NCBI RefSeq assembly: GCF_047470865.1
Contig: NZ_JAZDRH010000008.1
Span: forward strand, 1-64,000
Origin: JAZDRH01 sp047470865
GTDB lineage: Bacteria > Pseudomonadota > Gammaproteobacteria > Pseudomonadales > Pseudomonadaceae
DNA length: 64,000 nt
Direction: 5' to 3'
Shown here: piece by piece, positions 32,455 to 42,133 of the stretch
Layout: every line of letters begins with the position of its first letter
Numbering within the stretch: position 1 is the stretch's first letter
The notes under the pieces: model-generated
What the model was told of the DNA's origin: nothing
Databases searched by the model: none
Seen by the model: only the letters and a program-made list of their open reading frames with translations
Made by a program: the position numbers and the translations under genes

Positions 32455-33735
32455 TTATTGCGCCAAATTCATGAAAGTTCTAAAAACCTGCATTAGTTGT
32501 CCATGGCTTAGGCGATGGCCATTGATGGCTAAGTTTCCATTATTGACTGTTATTTCTATCTGAAATTTACCTTGTTCTGGCGACTGAATTAGCCCTGCCT
32601 TGATCATACTTTGCATACTGTTGGCATAGGCCGTTAAGTCCATCTCCACGGCTAACGCCTGGCTGATATCCTGCACTGTAGTAAGCGACCAATCTAAGCT
32701 AAGTTGCAGTTTATTTGGTGTTTGTTGTTGCAATCTATGTTGAGCAAGCAAGGGCAGTTCAGCTAACAACATATGGCCTTGTAATTGACTGTAAATTTGC
32801 TGCGCACGATTGGTTAGACGTAGTTTTACAATATCTACTGTTGGATTGTGCTGAATGAGCTGCCGCCAAAGTTGATCGATATTGATGTTATTGAGTACCC
32901 AACTTGGCTCAAGAAGCAAAACAGGTAAAGCATCTAACCGCGCCTTTAACTCAAAAGTGCCAATGCCATTTTCACCAGCTGCAATATCACTCACTAGCAG
33001 ATCCAAATCTAAGCCAAAGATTTGATTTTGATGAGGTTTTAACATGAAAGAAGCCGAAAAGTGATCAAATCGCCAACCTGCAAAGGTTACTTCATCTGCC
33101 TGTATAAATATTAACTGTTGCTGATTATGAAGTGGCTTATAGCTTATTTGTAAGTTCTGTAATCTAAGAAGATGCTGTTGAGCTGATAATTCTAAGTAAG
33201 GAATATCTATATTCAACTCTTGCAAAGTTTGGCTTGCAGCCCATTTTATTTTTAATCGACTACTGGCTAAGGCAAGCTTATTATTGTGCTCAATTTGTGC
33301 TGTACGAGCTTTTATTTGTCGCGAAAAATCTAAATTTAACCAAGTTAACTGTGCAAATAGGGTTTCAGGAGCATGCTCTAATGCTGTCTCCCGTACATGC
33401 TGAGTCTCTGTGGTTAAATCTTGCGGGTTCACACCAATTTGTGAAATGCGCGCTAGCCGAGGTGTAAAATTTCCTGTGCTGAGATCGCTCCATGGAAAAG
33501 GCCCGTGCTCTATCTTTGCCTGTATTACTTGGTTAGGAGCCAGCTTAGACTGCCAGCTATTCATTTGAAAATAAGCTGTAGAGGTAAAGATACCGGCTTC
33601 AAATCCCAATAGCTCTGCTTCTAATACATTGGCAGGTAGGTTTTGATAAAACTCATGGGTTTTATAACCAAAATACCAACTACAGCCAGTGTATAAGATG
33701 GCAAACGTACTTAAAAAGTAAAGCAGTTTACGCAT
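32455..33735 (-). CDS. DUF945/YdgA-family protein, paralogue 1 of 5
   Basis: 426 residues. The N-terminal signal anchor (LLYFLSTFAILYTGCSWYF) is followed by the family-type GYKTHEFYQN and, near residue 78, an IEHGPFPW motif. The long remaining part is beta-rich, suggesting a periplasmic or envelope domain. A Cys in the anchor (YTGCSW) is not a proper lipobox. Most divergent and shortest of five tandem relatives transcribed in one direction. Function unknown; E. coli YdgA is an inner-membrane protein with no settled role. Confidence 0.75.
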   Translation of the reverse strand: MRKLLYFLSTFAILYTGCSWYFGYKTHEFYQNLPANVLEAELLGFEAGIFTSTAYFQMNSWQSKLAPNQVIQAKIEHGPFPWSDLSTGNFTPRLARISQIGVNPQDLTTETQHVRETALEHAPETLFAQLTWLNLDFSRQIKARTAQIEHNNKLALASSRLKIKWAASQTLQELNIDIPYLELSAQQHLLRLQNLQISYKPLHNQQQLIFIQADEVTFAGWRFDHFSASFMLKPHQNQIFGLDLDLLVSDIAAGENGIGTFELKARLDALPVLLLEPSWVLNNINIDQLWRQLIQHNPTVDIVKLRLTNRAQQIYSQLQGHMLLAELPLLAQHRLQQQTPNKLQLSLDWSLTTVQDISQALAVEMDLTAYANSMQSMIKAGLIQSPEQGKFQIEITVNNGNLAINGHRLSHGQLMQVFRTFMNLAQ

Positions 33736-33789
33736 AATCTTTGTGCCCTAAACAAGCTCAGCCTTAAGTAGAACTGAGCTTGAGTGAAA

Positions 33790-35331
33790 TCACTCCTCTG
33801 TATAATGTTCCATATCAAGATTCGCTTCGTCTTGTTTAGAATAATCAATTACTAAGCTTTGCTGTAAGCTTGCCTTTTGCATTAGTAAAATAAACGCATC
33901 TACAGGAATATCCTGCTCTTGGCTGGATAATACGCCTTCTTTAAATTTCCAGTGAATAGATAAAACATCCTCTTTGTTACTGGCTAGATTTTGACTAACC
34001 AAATGCTCTACCCAGAAATCATAATACCGCATTTTTTCTTTAACACTCGCATTATCAGCTACCACTGCTTCTAGTAATTCTTGCACTTGTTCACGCACTA
34101 ATATTAAGTCAAGTTGCACTGGAGGAAAGTTATTTTTAATTACATCTGGCCCTCCTACCTTCCAGAGCATAAGGGTTTTAGGCGTAAACTCAGTTATCGA
34201 AAGTACTAAACTAGATGAACCTTTACTATTAGTCCAAGTTAAAGGGTCAATAATAAAACTTACTTCACTATTTAAAATTTTATCTAAATCTACTACATAT
34301 TGCGAAGATGGGCTTCTAAATACATTTTGCTGCATTGAGTAAAACTGATAATAAAGATTTGGCATCTGATAGTTAATTAGCAGACTTCCTGAATTATAAT
34401 TTTTTATTTTAATATTATCTATTTTTAAGCTATGTTTCAAATCAACTAGGGTGCCATTTTTATCTGCTTCAAATGAAAGTAGTGGTTTAGATAACACAGC
34501 ATCACCAACAATAATTTCATCTCCAGTAATACTGTATTTAAGACTCGCTTTCGATTCTTCATCATTAATAAGATTAAAGTCAGTCATAGCTATACTAACA
34601 CGAGGATTAATTAATCTAAATTTTAATTCCCCAAATTTTTTAAAAACTATCTCTTTGGCGCTAGCATTTAAATTTAGTTTACCATTATCTATATTAGAAT
34701 TAAGCCTAATATTATTAGTTTCTAATTGTTCTTCTTCTCCAGAGAACATAGAAAACTGTGATATTGCAGTTTCATCCTTCCCCTTACTAAACCCAAAGTT
34801 AAATTCGTATTTATATTCAGCACCAGAAAGATATAATTTTTTATCTTCTGAGCTAAACTCAGAAACAGCCATAGAACCTTTAACTGCCTTAGAAAATGAA
34901 AGCGCTGCGCTGTAACTAATAGCCGTAGGGTTATTTTTACTTTTAAGATAAGAGAACCAATGTTGCGTGTCTTCTGTTTCTAATAACTTTCCCTGTATAT
35001 TCGCCAGCTGTAATAAAAAGCCATCGCCATGCCAAATGAGCGGGCCGTGCTCAATTTTATCTTGGAAGCGTAAAGACAAGGATTCATCTGTAAGCGGCAA
35101 CAGATGCATAGTCATATCTATAGTTACTGTTGAGCTAAAAATACCACGCTTATACTCAACTATCTTAAATCCCTCTAATCCATAGGCCCCTAGTTCTTCA
35201 GCAATTTTAGTATTGCCCTTTTCCAGCATAGCTTCATACCATTGCTGCGTTTGATAACCTGAATACCAAGCAGCACCTGTATAGGCCACTGCACTGGCTA
35301 TGACTAAATAAGCGAGTGTTTTAATTTTCAT
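33790..35331 (-). CDS. DUF945/YdgA-family protein, paralogue 2 of 5
   Basis: 513 residues. N-terminal anchor (LAYLVIASAVAYTGAAWYSG) with YQTQQWYEAML after it, an IEHGPLIWHGDG motif near residue 95, then a beta-rich extracytoplasmic region. Strongly AT-rich in its middle third compared with flanking host genes. AGGG before the ATG. It shares the gene spacing (50-75 bases) and orientation of its neighbours, consistent with tandem duplication and divergence. Confidence 0.78.
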   Translation of the reverse strand: MKIKTLAYLVIASAVAYTGAAWYSGYQTQQWYEAMLEKGNTKIAEELGAYGLEGFKIVEYKRGIFSSTVTIDMTMHLLPLTDESLSLRFQDKIEHGPLIWHGDGFLLQLANIQGKLLETEDTQHWFSYLKSKNNPTAISYSAALSFSKAVKGSMAVSEFSSEDKKLYLSGAEYKYEFNFGFSKGKDETAISQFSMFSGEEEQLETNNIRLNSNIDNGKLNLNASAKEIVFKKFGELKFRLINPRVSIAMTDFNLINDEESKASLKYSITGDEIIVGDAVLSKPLLSFEADKNGTLVDLKHSLKIDNIKIKNYNSGSLLINYQMPNLYYQFYSMQQNVFRSPSSQYVVDLDKILNSEVSFIIDPLTWTNSKGSSSLVLSITEFTPKTLMLWKVGGPDVIKNNFPPVQLDLILVREQVQELLEAVVADNASVKEKMRYYDFWVEHLVSQNLASNKEDVLSIHWKFKEGVLSSQEQDIPVDAFILLMQKASLQQSLVIDYSKQDEANLDMEHYTEE

Positions 35332-35406
35332 ACAAATCCCTATGTCCTAGTAATTATGAGCTTTTGAAGAATGACAGTGCTAATTTATACCTGTATTCGT
35401 TTTATG

Positions 35407-36888
35407 CTAGTCAGTTAGCTTTTTGTCTACTGAGTCTGTCAGGCTACGTATTTTTTCGCCCACAGTTTCGATAAATGCGAGGTACTCTTTTAGTGCCATT
35501 GTTTGCTCATTAAAGTAAACAGTACCCGATTTTAGTTCCCACTGTGTAGAAATTGAGTTCTCATGTTTAACAACTAGTTTTTCTTGGCTTAATAAATCTA
35601 CTAATTGGTCATATTTAGCCATAAATTGGTCAATATATTCTGGCGATTTATCTTTTTCTAACAGTTGTGTTAGCTCTTGGATTTGCGCTCTTGATAAATC
35701 GAACTCAACTCGCAAATAGGGAACAGTGTCTTCAATAGCTGTACTGTAATCACTCAATGCGGCTACATTTAAATTTTTTAAATTTGTTTCTAAAATTATT
35801 GTCGATTTACCTTTTTCATTTTTCCAAATTAAAGGATCAATCGCAACGGATGGATTATAATTAAGTAGTTGCAATGCACTTAAATATGAAGATTGCTGAT
35901 TACCTTTTTGCTCACCTAGTTTTTTTGCTAGTTGGTACTGAATATTTTTAGTCTTAAGTGTTAAGTCAACTAAACCCGAGCTGTAATCATTAAATAATAA
36001 GTTATCTGCTTTTATGCGTAAAATAGAGTCTACAAAGTCATTATTTCGCTTAATATTAACTTCCAATAATGGATCAGTAATATAAGAATCATCTAATCGT
36101 GCATTTTTAGAATTGAAATTAAAGGAAAATTCACCATTAGCCAAATCTAAATCAGTCTCCTTTAACTTAATATCTATATTGTCTAGCTCTAAATTTAATT
36201 TTTTGCTGCTAAAACTAAATTTACCTACAGTGAACCCTAAATTTTTTTCTATCTTATTTTTAGCAAAGTTAAAGGTTAAATTTTTAATAATAACCTGGCT
36301 ATAATCATTGCGCTTATCAGTAATATTTTCTACTGCGCCACTACCAAATAACTCAGTAAAGTCAGCATTAGCAGTAACTGTTAGTGTCCCTCCCGAAAAC
36401 TGCTCCGTATCAACGGCTAAGTTTGACTCGGCAATAGTCACCTTGGTTTCACTTTGTTTATTAAAGCTAAGTGTACGACTGTAAGTAATAGGGTTGTTGT
36501 CTTTGGTTCTGGTAAATAGTTTTTGGACTTCCTTATCCGTTGTTTTAAGTAGCTCACCTTGGCTACTGGATAATACTAAAGATATGCCATCATCATTCCA
36601 CATAATAGGGCCATGTTGAATGCGCTCTTGAAAGCGAAAACTACTTGCTCCGTTTAAATTTGATTCTTGCTTAATTTCAAGAGTAGCTGTAGCACTAAAA
36701 ATACCTGCTTGATACTCAACAATCTCTACGCCTGTGAAATCTTTAGCCTTTGCTTGGTCGAAATGTTTGTTAATTATTGCAACTGATTGCTCGTACCATA
36801 CTTTGGTTTGTTGCCCTGAGTACCAGCTTGTACCTGTATATGCTAGTGCAACTGTCGCTACGAGCAAAAAGAGTTTTTTAATTTTCAT
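35407..36888 (-). CDS. DUF945/YdgA-family protein, paralogue 3 of 5
   Basis: 493 residues. The start region MKIKKLFLLVATVALAYTGT and SWYSGQQTKVWYEQ closely match paralogue 2, and IQHGPIMWNDDG lies near residue 95. AGGGAATGCT precedes the ATG, almost the same leader as paralogue 2. AT-rich with many Asn/Lys codons. The likely topology is one N-terminal membrane helix and a large periplasmic domain. A strong hairpin terminator upstream (36916-36943) separates it from paralogue 4. Confidence 0.78.
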   Translation of the reverse strand: MKIKKLFLLVATVALAYTGTSWYSGQQTKVWYEQSVAIINKHFDQAKAKDFTGVEIVEYQAGIFSATATLEIKQESNLNGASSFRFQERIQHGPIMWNDDGISLVLSSSQGELLKTTDKEVQKLFTRTKDNNPITYSRTLSFNKQSETKVTIAESNLAVDTEQFSGGTLTVTANADFTELFGSGAVENITDKRNDYSQVIIKNLTFNFAKNKIEKNLGFTVGKFSFSSKKLNLELDNIDIKLKETDLDLANGEFSFNFNSKNARLDDSYITDPLLEVNIKRNNDFVDSILRIKADNLLFNDYSSGLVDLTLKTKNIQYQLAKKLGEQKGNQQSSYLSALQLLNYNPSVAIDPLIWKNEKGKSTIILETNLKNLNVAALSDYSTAIEDTVPYLRVEFDLSRAQIQELTQLLEKDKSPEYIDQFMAKYDQLVDLLSQEKLVVKHENSISTQWELKSGTVYFNEQTMALKEYLAFIETVGEKIRSLTDSVDKKLTD

Positions 36889-36915
36889 AGCATTCCCTGT
36901 TCTTTATATGTGTAA

Positions 36916-36943
36916 AAAAGCCACGTTATATAACGTGGCTTTT
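36916..36943 (-). terminator. Terminator after DUF945 paralogue 4
   Basis: A 28-base perfect palindrome whose centre GCCACGTTATATAACGTGGC (36920-36939) is flanked by A and T runs. It lies 6 bases past the stop of the gene ending at 36949 and works on the minus strand; it could act in both directions. Confidence 0.8.
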
Positions 36944-36948
36944 GTTTC

Positions 36949-38445
36949 TTATTGCAGAGGCGCTTGCTCTATTGCTTCTGTTTCTGTCATTGGCTCGTCG
37001 TAGCCTTCCCAGTCCTCGAAGTCTTCAACCGTTTCAGCACCTTCAGCAGCCTGGTCCAATTGAGATAAACCAGCCATTCTCTGTAGTTTGTCGGCCAACT
37101 CTTGTAGCGTCATTTCTACACCATTGAGCGTTACCTTGCCGTTATCTAACGTAAAATCGACCAGCACTTTATTGTCTTTTAACGTGACAAGTTTTTCCTC
37201 GCTTAAAATAGCAGTAAAAACATCAAACATTGCCAATTGCGCTTCAGCACTTTCACCTGTTTCTTTTTCTGCAAAAGCTAAAAGATCAGCTAGCATATCA
37301 CGTGAAAACTCCATTTTATAGCTAGCATGAGGTACTAACCCCATGACAATACCAACGATGGAGCTCTCTACCTTAGCCAAGTCAATCATAGAAAACTGTA
37401 CTGATAAGCTTGAATTTATTTCGCCTGAGTTATTTTTCCAGTGAAAATTATCAAGGCTAAACTCAGGTTTTGGTGTCAACAACTCGCCCACTATATTCAT
37501 CGCGGCTGCATTATCCGCAGATCTCATGTAAAGGCGTTGTAACTTATCGACAGCTGCTCGATTAAAGCGAGAAATTCTAATACCAGCTTTCATTGAACCC
37601 ACGTCATATTCTTTAAACTTTACGTGTTCAATATTGTAGTTAGCTACTATGTTAGATATGCCATCAATAACTTTTTCAGTGCTGTCCACTGTTAGATTGG
37701 TTAAAACAGCGGTGTTGTCTAGCTGTATTTTATCAATTTGAAAATCAGTAACATTATGTCCGTTGGGTAATCCATAACCAACGGCAGCTGTGGTTAACTT
37801 AATATTCTCAATTGTCATATTAACCTTGGTTTCATCATCACCTTTTACTTCGTTCATGACAAAACTAGGCAATGCACCATCAATATTAAAGTCACGTGCT
37901 AATAAATCATAATTAATCGTGAAATGTGCTGGGCTTAACTTTACACTACTGAAGTTTTCTTCAACGTCAATTGGCGAAAAATTAATTTCTGTACGGCCTT
38001 TGGTATTAAAACCAATATAAGTAACTGTATTAACTGGGATATTTCCTTGCTTGGCCACAAGATCAAACCATTCTTTAATACTTTCATTTTCAACTAACTG
38101 ACCTTGCGCACGCGCCAGTACAGGCATTAGTTCTCCACGCATTACACCTTCAAAAGGTAACGGGCCATGCTCAATATGCTCTTTATATTCAAAGGAGCTT
38201 TTATCATTACCATTGCCTACACCGATCTCAAAGACAGCATCAGATGAAAAAAAACCGCGGTTGTATTCTTTAATTTCAACAGAAAATTGAATTTCTGGCG
38301 TAATGCTGGCGAAGCTAGCCAGCTGTTGGTTAACCTCACCTATTGTTTGCCGGTATGCTTCTTCTGTTTTTTCACCTAAAAACCATGTAGTACCTAAATA
38401 ACCTGCAGCAACCACAGCTAACGCGACAATTGATTTCTTGCCCAT
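36949..38445 (-). CDS. DUF945/YdgA-family protein, paralogue 4 of 5
   Basis: 498 residues from ATG 38445, chosen because GAGGC stands before it; a TTG at 38466 would add seven residues. The N-terminal anchor (SIVALAVVAAGYLGTTWFLG) leads to EKTEEAYRQT, IEHGPLPFEGV and RGELMPVLARAQG. The last motif is shared almost exactly with paralogue 5, marking these two as the closest pair. The C-terminus is acidic (EDFEDWEGYDEP). Envelope location likely; function unknown. Confidence 0.8.
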   Translation of the reverse strand: MGKKSIVALAVVAAGYLGTTWFLGEKTEEAYRQTIGEVNQQLASFASITPEIQFSVEIKEYNRGFFSSDAVFEIGVGNGNDKSSFEYKEHIEHGPLPFEGVMRGELMPVLARAQGQLVENESIKEWFDLVAKQGNIPVNTVTYIGFNTKGRTEINFSPIDVEENFSSVKLSPAHFTINYDLLARDFNIDGALPSFVMNEVKGDDETKVNMTIENIKLTTAAVGYGLPNGHNVTDFQIDKIQLDNTAVLTNLTVDSTEKVIDGISNIVANYNIEHVKFKEYDVGSMKAGIRISRFNRAAVDKLQRLYMRSADNAAAMNIVGELLTPKPEFSLDNFHWKNNSGEINSSLSVQFSMIDLAKVESSIVGIVMGLVPHASYKMEFSRDMLADLLAFAEKETGESAEAQLAMFDVFTAILSEEKLVTLKDNKVLVDFTLDNGKVTLNGVEMTLQELADKLQRMAGLSQLDQAAEGAETVEDFEDWEGYDEPMTETEAIEQAPLQ

Positions 38446-38648
38446 GTACGCCTCAATATGTAACAATTTTTAAAGTACTTAGTATAAACGCTAAGCTGAC
38501 AAATACTATGCTTTTTAAGCTGCCATACAGCGCGTGATTAATCCACTTAAGAGTAGCTAGCACATTAGCTATGCTAATTAATTTTGGAGTTGTCCTAGAT
38601 AAGCTTTTTATCTATGTAGATTGAACCTTTACATTGCTTTGAGGCATA

Positions 38649-38676
38649 AAAAAGCCAGCAACTGAATGCCGGCTTT
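38649..38676 (-). terminator. Terminator after DUF945 paralogue 5
   Basis: On the minus strand AAAGCCGGC and GCTGGCTTT form a stem with one mismatch and an 8-base loop, followed by TTTTT. It is about 20 bases past the stop at 38697. The remaining 38446-38648 region is AT-rich with no gene seen. Confidence 0.7.
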
Positions 38677-38696
38677 ATACTTCTTATCCTAACCGC

Positions 38697-40025
38697 CTAA
38701 CGCAGCTTGGTATAAAGACTAATAATAAAATCTTCAAAACCCATAGTCTCTTTATTGTAGGTGACTTGCTCGTTATCGAGCGCAAAATCCACTGAGACTG
38801 TTTTGCCATCCCAAACGACTAGCTCATCTTCTTGTAGTTTTGCAACGTAGTCATCAAAAAAGCTCATATCTACGACAGCGCTGTATTGATGAAATTCATT
38901 CTGTTTTTTGAGCAGATCTTCTACCAAGTCTCGAGATAAGCTCAGCTTCAAGTGCGCCTTGGGCGTAAATTTACCCAGTAGTGTAATCAAGTCGCCTTTG
39001 GCTTTTTTATCCAGTATGAAGTTGGCATCGGCTTCTAGTACAAAGCGTCCTGAGCTACTTTCCCATACATTAGGCCCTACACTAAAGCTTGGTTTGGGCA
39101 CCAAGAATGCGGCTACATCACGCTGTTCGGCTTGGTCGGTAGCTATTTTAGTTAAAGCCGTAATATTTAAGTTATCCGCTTTAAGTGAGCTATACGAAGT
39201 ACCTAAATCAGCTTCACCTAAAAGAATTTTTTCAATCTTGTGCGATGCCTTAAAGGATGATAATCCTTCTTTAACTTGTTCGCTGGCGTTAAATTCAAAG
39301 TTATTTAGCATTAGCTTTTTATCAACAGCTAATTGATCAAACTTGATAGCTAAGGTAGTTTTTGGTGTTTCTCCACCATAGCCTGTTATCTGTAATTGCC
39401 AAGCCATATTTTTAATGTCAGTTTCATACTGACGCGCCATTTTTTTGGCTAAATGTAATTGCGCAATATACCCTTTAATTTCAAGATTATGCGCCAGCAA
39501 GTCGTAGTTTAACTCGATGTCAATTGGAGTTAGTTCTGCTAACTCATTTAGCATTAACACTTTAATTTGACTTTTACCTCTAGCATTAAAACCTATGCGT
39601 GTCACACTTGTTAAGGGTAAGCCACCTTTAGCCTCTATTTCTTCAAACCATTGTTGACTCACTTGTGATTCAGCCAATACACCTTGAGCTCTAGCTAAAA
39701 CGGGCATCAACTCACCACGAATTAAACCTGAAACAGGTAATGGGCCGTGACTAATATGCTCTTTATATTCAAATCCAGGGGCTTCACTGCCTTGTGTTGT
39801 AATATTCACTTTTAGTAAAGCATCGGATGAAAAGAAATGACGTGTATAACTATCTAAAACAATAGTCACCTTGGTGCCTTCAGGTAAAGCTAAGCCCGCT
39901 AATTGCTCATTCATTTGTTCAATGGTTTTGCCATACGTCTCTTCTGTTTTTACACCGAAAAACCACGTTGCACCTATATAACTCATAGCTACCAAACCTA
40001 ATGCAACAATAATTTTTTTGCTCAT
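38697..40025 (-). CDS. DUF945/YdgA-family protein, paralogue 5 of 5
   Basis: 442 residues from ATG 40025, with GGAG six bases upstream (a GTG at 40037 would add four residues). Anchor IIVALGLVAMSYIGATWFFG, then VKTEETYGKT, ISHGPLPVSGL and RGELMPVLARAQG, as in paralogue 4. It is the first gene of the minus-strand array, divergent from the lipoprotein gene at 40221, so the 195-base gap should hold the array's main promoter. Confidence 0.8.
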   Translation of the reverse strand: MSKKIIVALGLVAMSYIGATWFFGVKTEETYGKTIEQMNEQLAGLALPEGTKVTIVLDSYTRHFFSSDALLKVNITTQGSEAPGFEYKEHISHGPLPVSGLIRGELMPVLARAQGVLAESQVSQQWFEEIEAKGGLPLTSVTRIGFNARGKSQIKVLMLNELAELTPIDIELNYDLLAHNLEIKGYIAQLHLAKKMARQYETDIKNMAWQLQITGYGGETPKTTLAIKFDQLAVDKKLMLNNFEFNASEQVKEGLSSFKASHKIEKILLGEADLGTSYSSLKADNLNITALTKIATDQAEQRDVAAFLVPKPSFSVGPNVWESSSGRFVLEADANFILDKKAKGDLITLLGKFTPKAHLKLSLSRDLVEDLLKKQNEFHQYSAVVDMSFFDDYVAKLQEDELVVWDGKTVSVDFALDNEQVTYNKETMGFEDFIISLYTKLR

Positions 40026-40220
40026 CCTTTGCTCCACATGTTAAAACTAGTCAGCATAACTACTGATATTAAATAGCTGTTTAAAGGCATTCTTTATAAA
40101 AATTGCTTATATTTACTCACGAAAAGCAGCTAGTCGATCACCTAATTTAGCGTACAATACTGTGAACGATTGTGAAACAATCGATATTTAACTCTTAATT
40201 ACCTTCCACTACTTATTACT

Positions 40221-42131
40221 ATGTCATTTTTAAAGCGCTTCGTGCTGTTATTTGTAGGTACCTGCCTTTTGGCCGGCTGTGCTGGTGTAAAAGTAGGCTC
40301 TGTTAGTAATAAAGACTACATTTCAAGCCGTCGAGGCGATGTCTTAACCACTAACCAGCTTAGTGGGGCCACTATTAATGCCCTAAGAATTATTGATGTA
40401 ACAACTGATGTCTGTTTAAAAAACATCCTTGATTGCCAAGCTAAGATTTTAAGTAGTGCTGGTTTAGCCAATGAACAGCGTCTGTCCTCACTTTCTGAGA
40501 TTTGGCTAAATCTGGCGCTGAAAAACAATACGAACGCCTCTTTAAGCCATGCTGCTCAAGTTGATGCTTACATTGAAAGCGCTCGTTTTGCCTATGCTTA
40601 TTTATTTATGACCCAGCGTGATACACGGGATAGAGCCTTAGAAGATCGCCAAACACAGGTGCGCGATTACTATAACTTTGCCTCACAACAAGCCTCCACT
40701 GGCCTATTTAAGTACTACTACAAGCAAATTGATAAAGACTTTGGCAGCCGTCAAGAATTTGCCTTAGACTCTGGTCGTTGGTCAATTATTGGGCGTTTAA
40801 ATTACAGTCTACCTGAGGGGCAAGAGCTGCCTAGTGAGCTGATCCCTGCTGGCTCACTGACGTTTCAAGGTTTACGCAATCAATATCGGCGTGATGGCGT
40901 AGGCGCCGAGCTGGTGGCTGTAACAGCTAAGAAGGTAGTTTCTAATCAAAATGCAGATATACCTTATAGTGAAACCCCTTTTCCAGCAGTGACTACGGTA
41001 TTGCGTTTTACTGGTGAATCCTTAGCTGAAGTGTTAAACACCCACGAGGTTATCTTAGAAGTATTTGACCCATACCAAACCTCGCATATTGTTTTGGCTG
41101 GCAAAAGTGTACCTCTTGCGGCTAACTTTACCTCAGGTTACGGTTTATGGCTGGCTCGTTCTGGCTTCTCTAGCCAAGCATTATTGACGCTCATTGGCCG
41201 TGGCGAAGCATTAGAAAGCCCAAGGGTTTACTTAATGCAGCCCTATGATCCTAATCGTAAGGTGTTAATTATGCTGCACGGTTTGGCCAGCAGCCCAGAA
41301 GCCTGGATTAACGTTGCCAATGAGATCTTAGGTGATGAGCAACTTCGTCAACGCTACCAGATTTGGCAGGTGTATTATCCAACCAATATGCCTATTCCAA
41401 TTAACAATTTGGAAGTGCATCAAGCCATAACAGCTACTTTTAAACACTTTGACCCACAAGGCACAGCTCCTGCATCACAAGATATAGTGCTGCTAGGCCA
41501 TAGCATGGGCGGTATTTTAGCGCGCTTGCTATCTTCATCTTCTGGCGATGGTGTATGGAATGCATTACTAGAACAGTACCCTAAACGCGCCAAAAAAATA
41601 GAAAAAGAGCGAGCTAAAATAGAGCCTTATCTGTACTTTGAGCCTTTAACAGGTGTTACTCGTTCTATTTTTGTAGCGGCGCCGCATCAAGGCACGCCTT
41701 TTGCAGAAAATCGTATGGCGCGTTGGGCTTCCAATATTATTAAATTACCTGTTTCAGTAATGGGGCGCCTTAAAGAGATAGGGCAGATTTTAGTATCACC
41801 GACCTCAACCAGTACTGAACCATTGAACCGTTCTTTCAATAGTATTGATAATTTAAGCAATCAAGACTTTTTTATCCGTGTGTCTAGCCAAATTAGCATT
41901 TCACCTAAAGTGACTTATCATTCTATTATTGGCAACTACACACCAAAAGTTCCTTTAGAAGAGAGTAGTGATGGCGTTGTACCTTACCAAAGTTCACATT
42001 TGCCAGGTGCTGCTTCAGAAGTGGTGATTCCGTCATGGCACAGTGTGCAAGAAACGCCGCAGGCCATTATTGAGATTCGACGTATTCTGCATGAACACCT
42101 ACTCCAACTTACTCCTCCTAGCAACCCTTAA
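40221..42131 (+). CDS. Lipoprotein alpha/beta-hydrolase (lipase/esterase-like)
   Basis: A 636-residue lipoprotein: signal peptide with lipobox LAGC (Cys20). The first about 330 residues have no recognised fold. A hydrolase domain starts near 345 (KVLIMLHGLASSPEAWINVA). The nucleophile is Ser428 in LLGHSMGGILA, with candidate Asp584 (SSDGVVPY) and His607 (PSWHSVQE) completing the triad. A cap-like insertion rich in Lys/Glu lies after the nucleophile. Predicted attachment to the outer membrane suggests action on lipids or esters in the envelope. The DUF4105 gene follows two bases after the stop. Confidence 0.85.
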   Translation: MSFLKRFVLLFVGTCLLAGCAGVKVGSVSNKDYISSRRGDVLTTNQLSGATINALRIIDVTTDVCLKNILDCQAKILSSAGLANEQRLSSLSEIWLNLALKNNTNASLSHAAQVDAYIESARFAYAYLFMTQRDTRDRALEDRQTQVRDYYNFASQQASTGLFKYYYKQIDKDFGSRQEFALDSGRWSIIGRLNYSLPEGQELPSELIPAGSLTFQGLRNQYRRDGVGAELVAVTAKKVVSNQNADIPYSETPFPAVTTVLRFTGESLAEVLNTHEVILEVFDPYQTSHIVLAGKSVPLAANFTSGYGLWLARSGFSSQALLTLIGRGEALESPRVYLMQPYDPNRKVLIMLHGLASSPEAWINVANEILGDEQLRQRYQIWQVYYPTNMPIPINNLEVHQAITATFKHFDPQGTAPASQDIVLLGHSMGGILARLLSSSSGDGVWNALLEQYPKRAKKIEKERAKIEPYLYFEPLTGVTRSIFVAAPHQGTPFAENRMARWASNIIKLPVSVMGRLKEIGQILVSPTSTSTEPLNRSFNSIDNLSNQDFFIRVSSQISISPKVTYHSIIGNYTPKVPLEESSDGVVPYQSSHLPGAASEVVIPSWHSVQETPQAIIEIRRILHEHLLQLTPPSNP

Positions 42132-42133
42132 AT

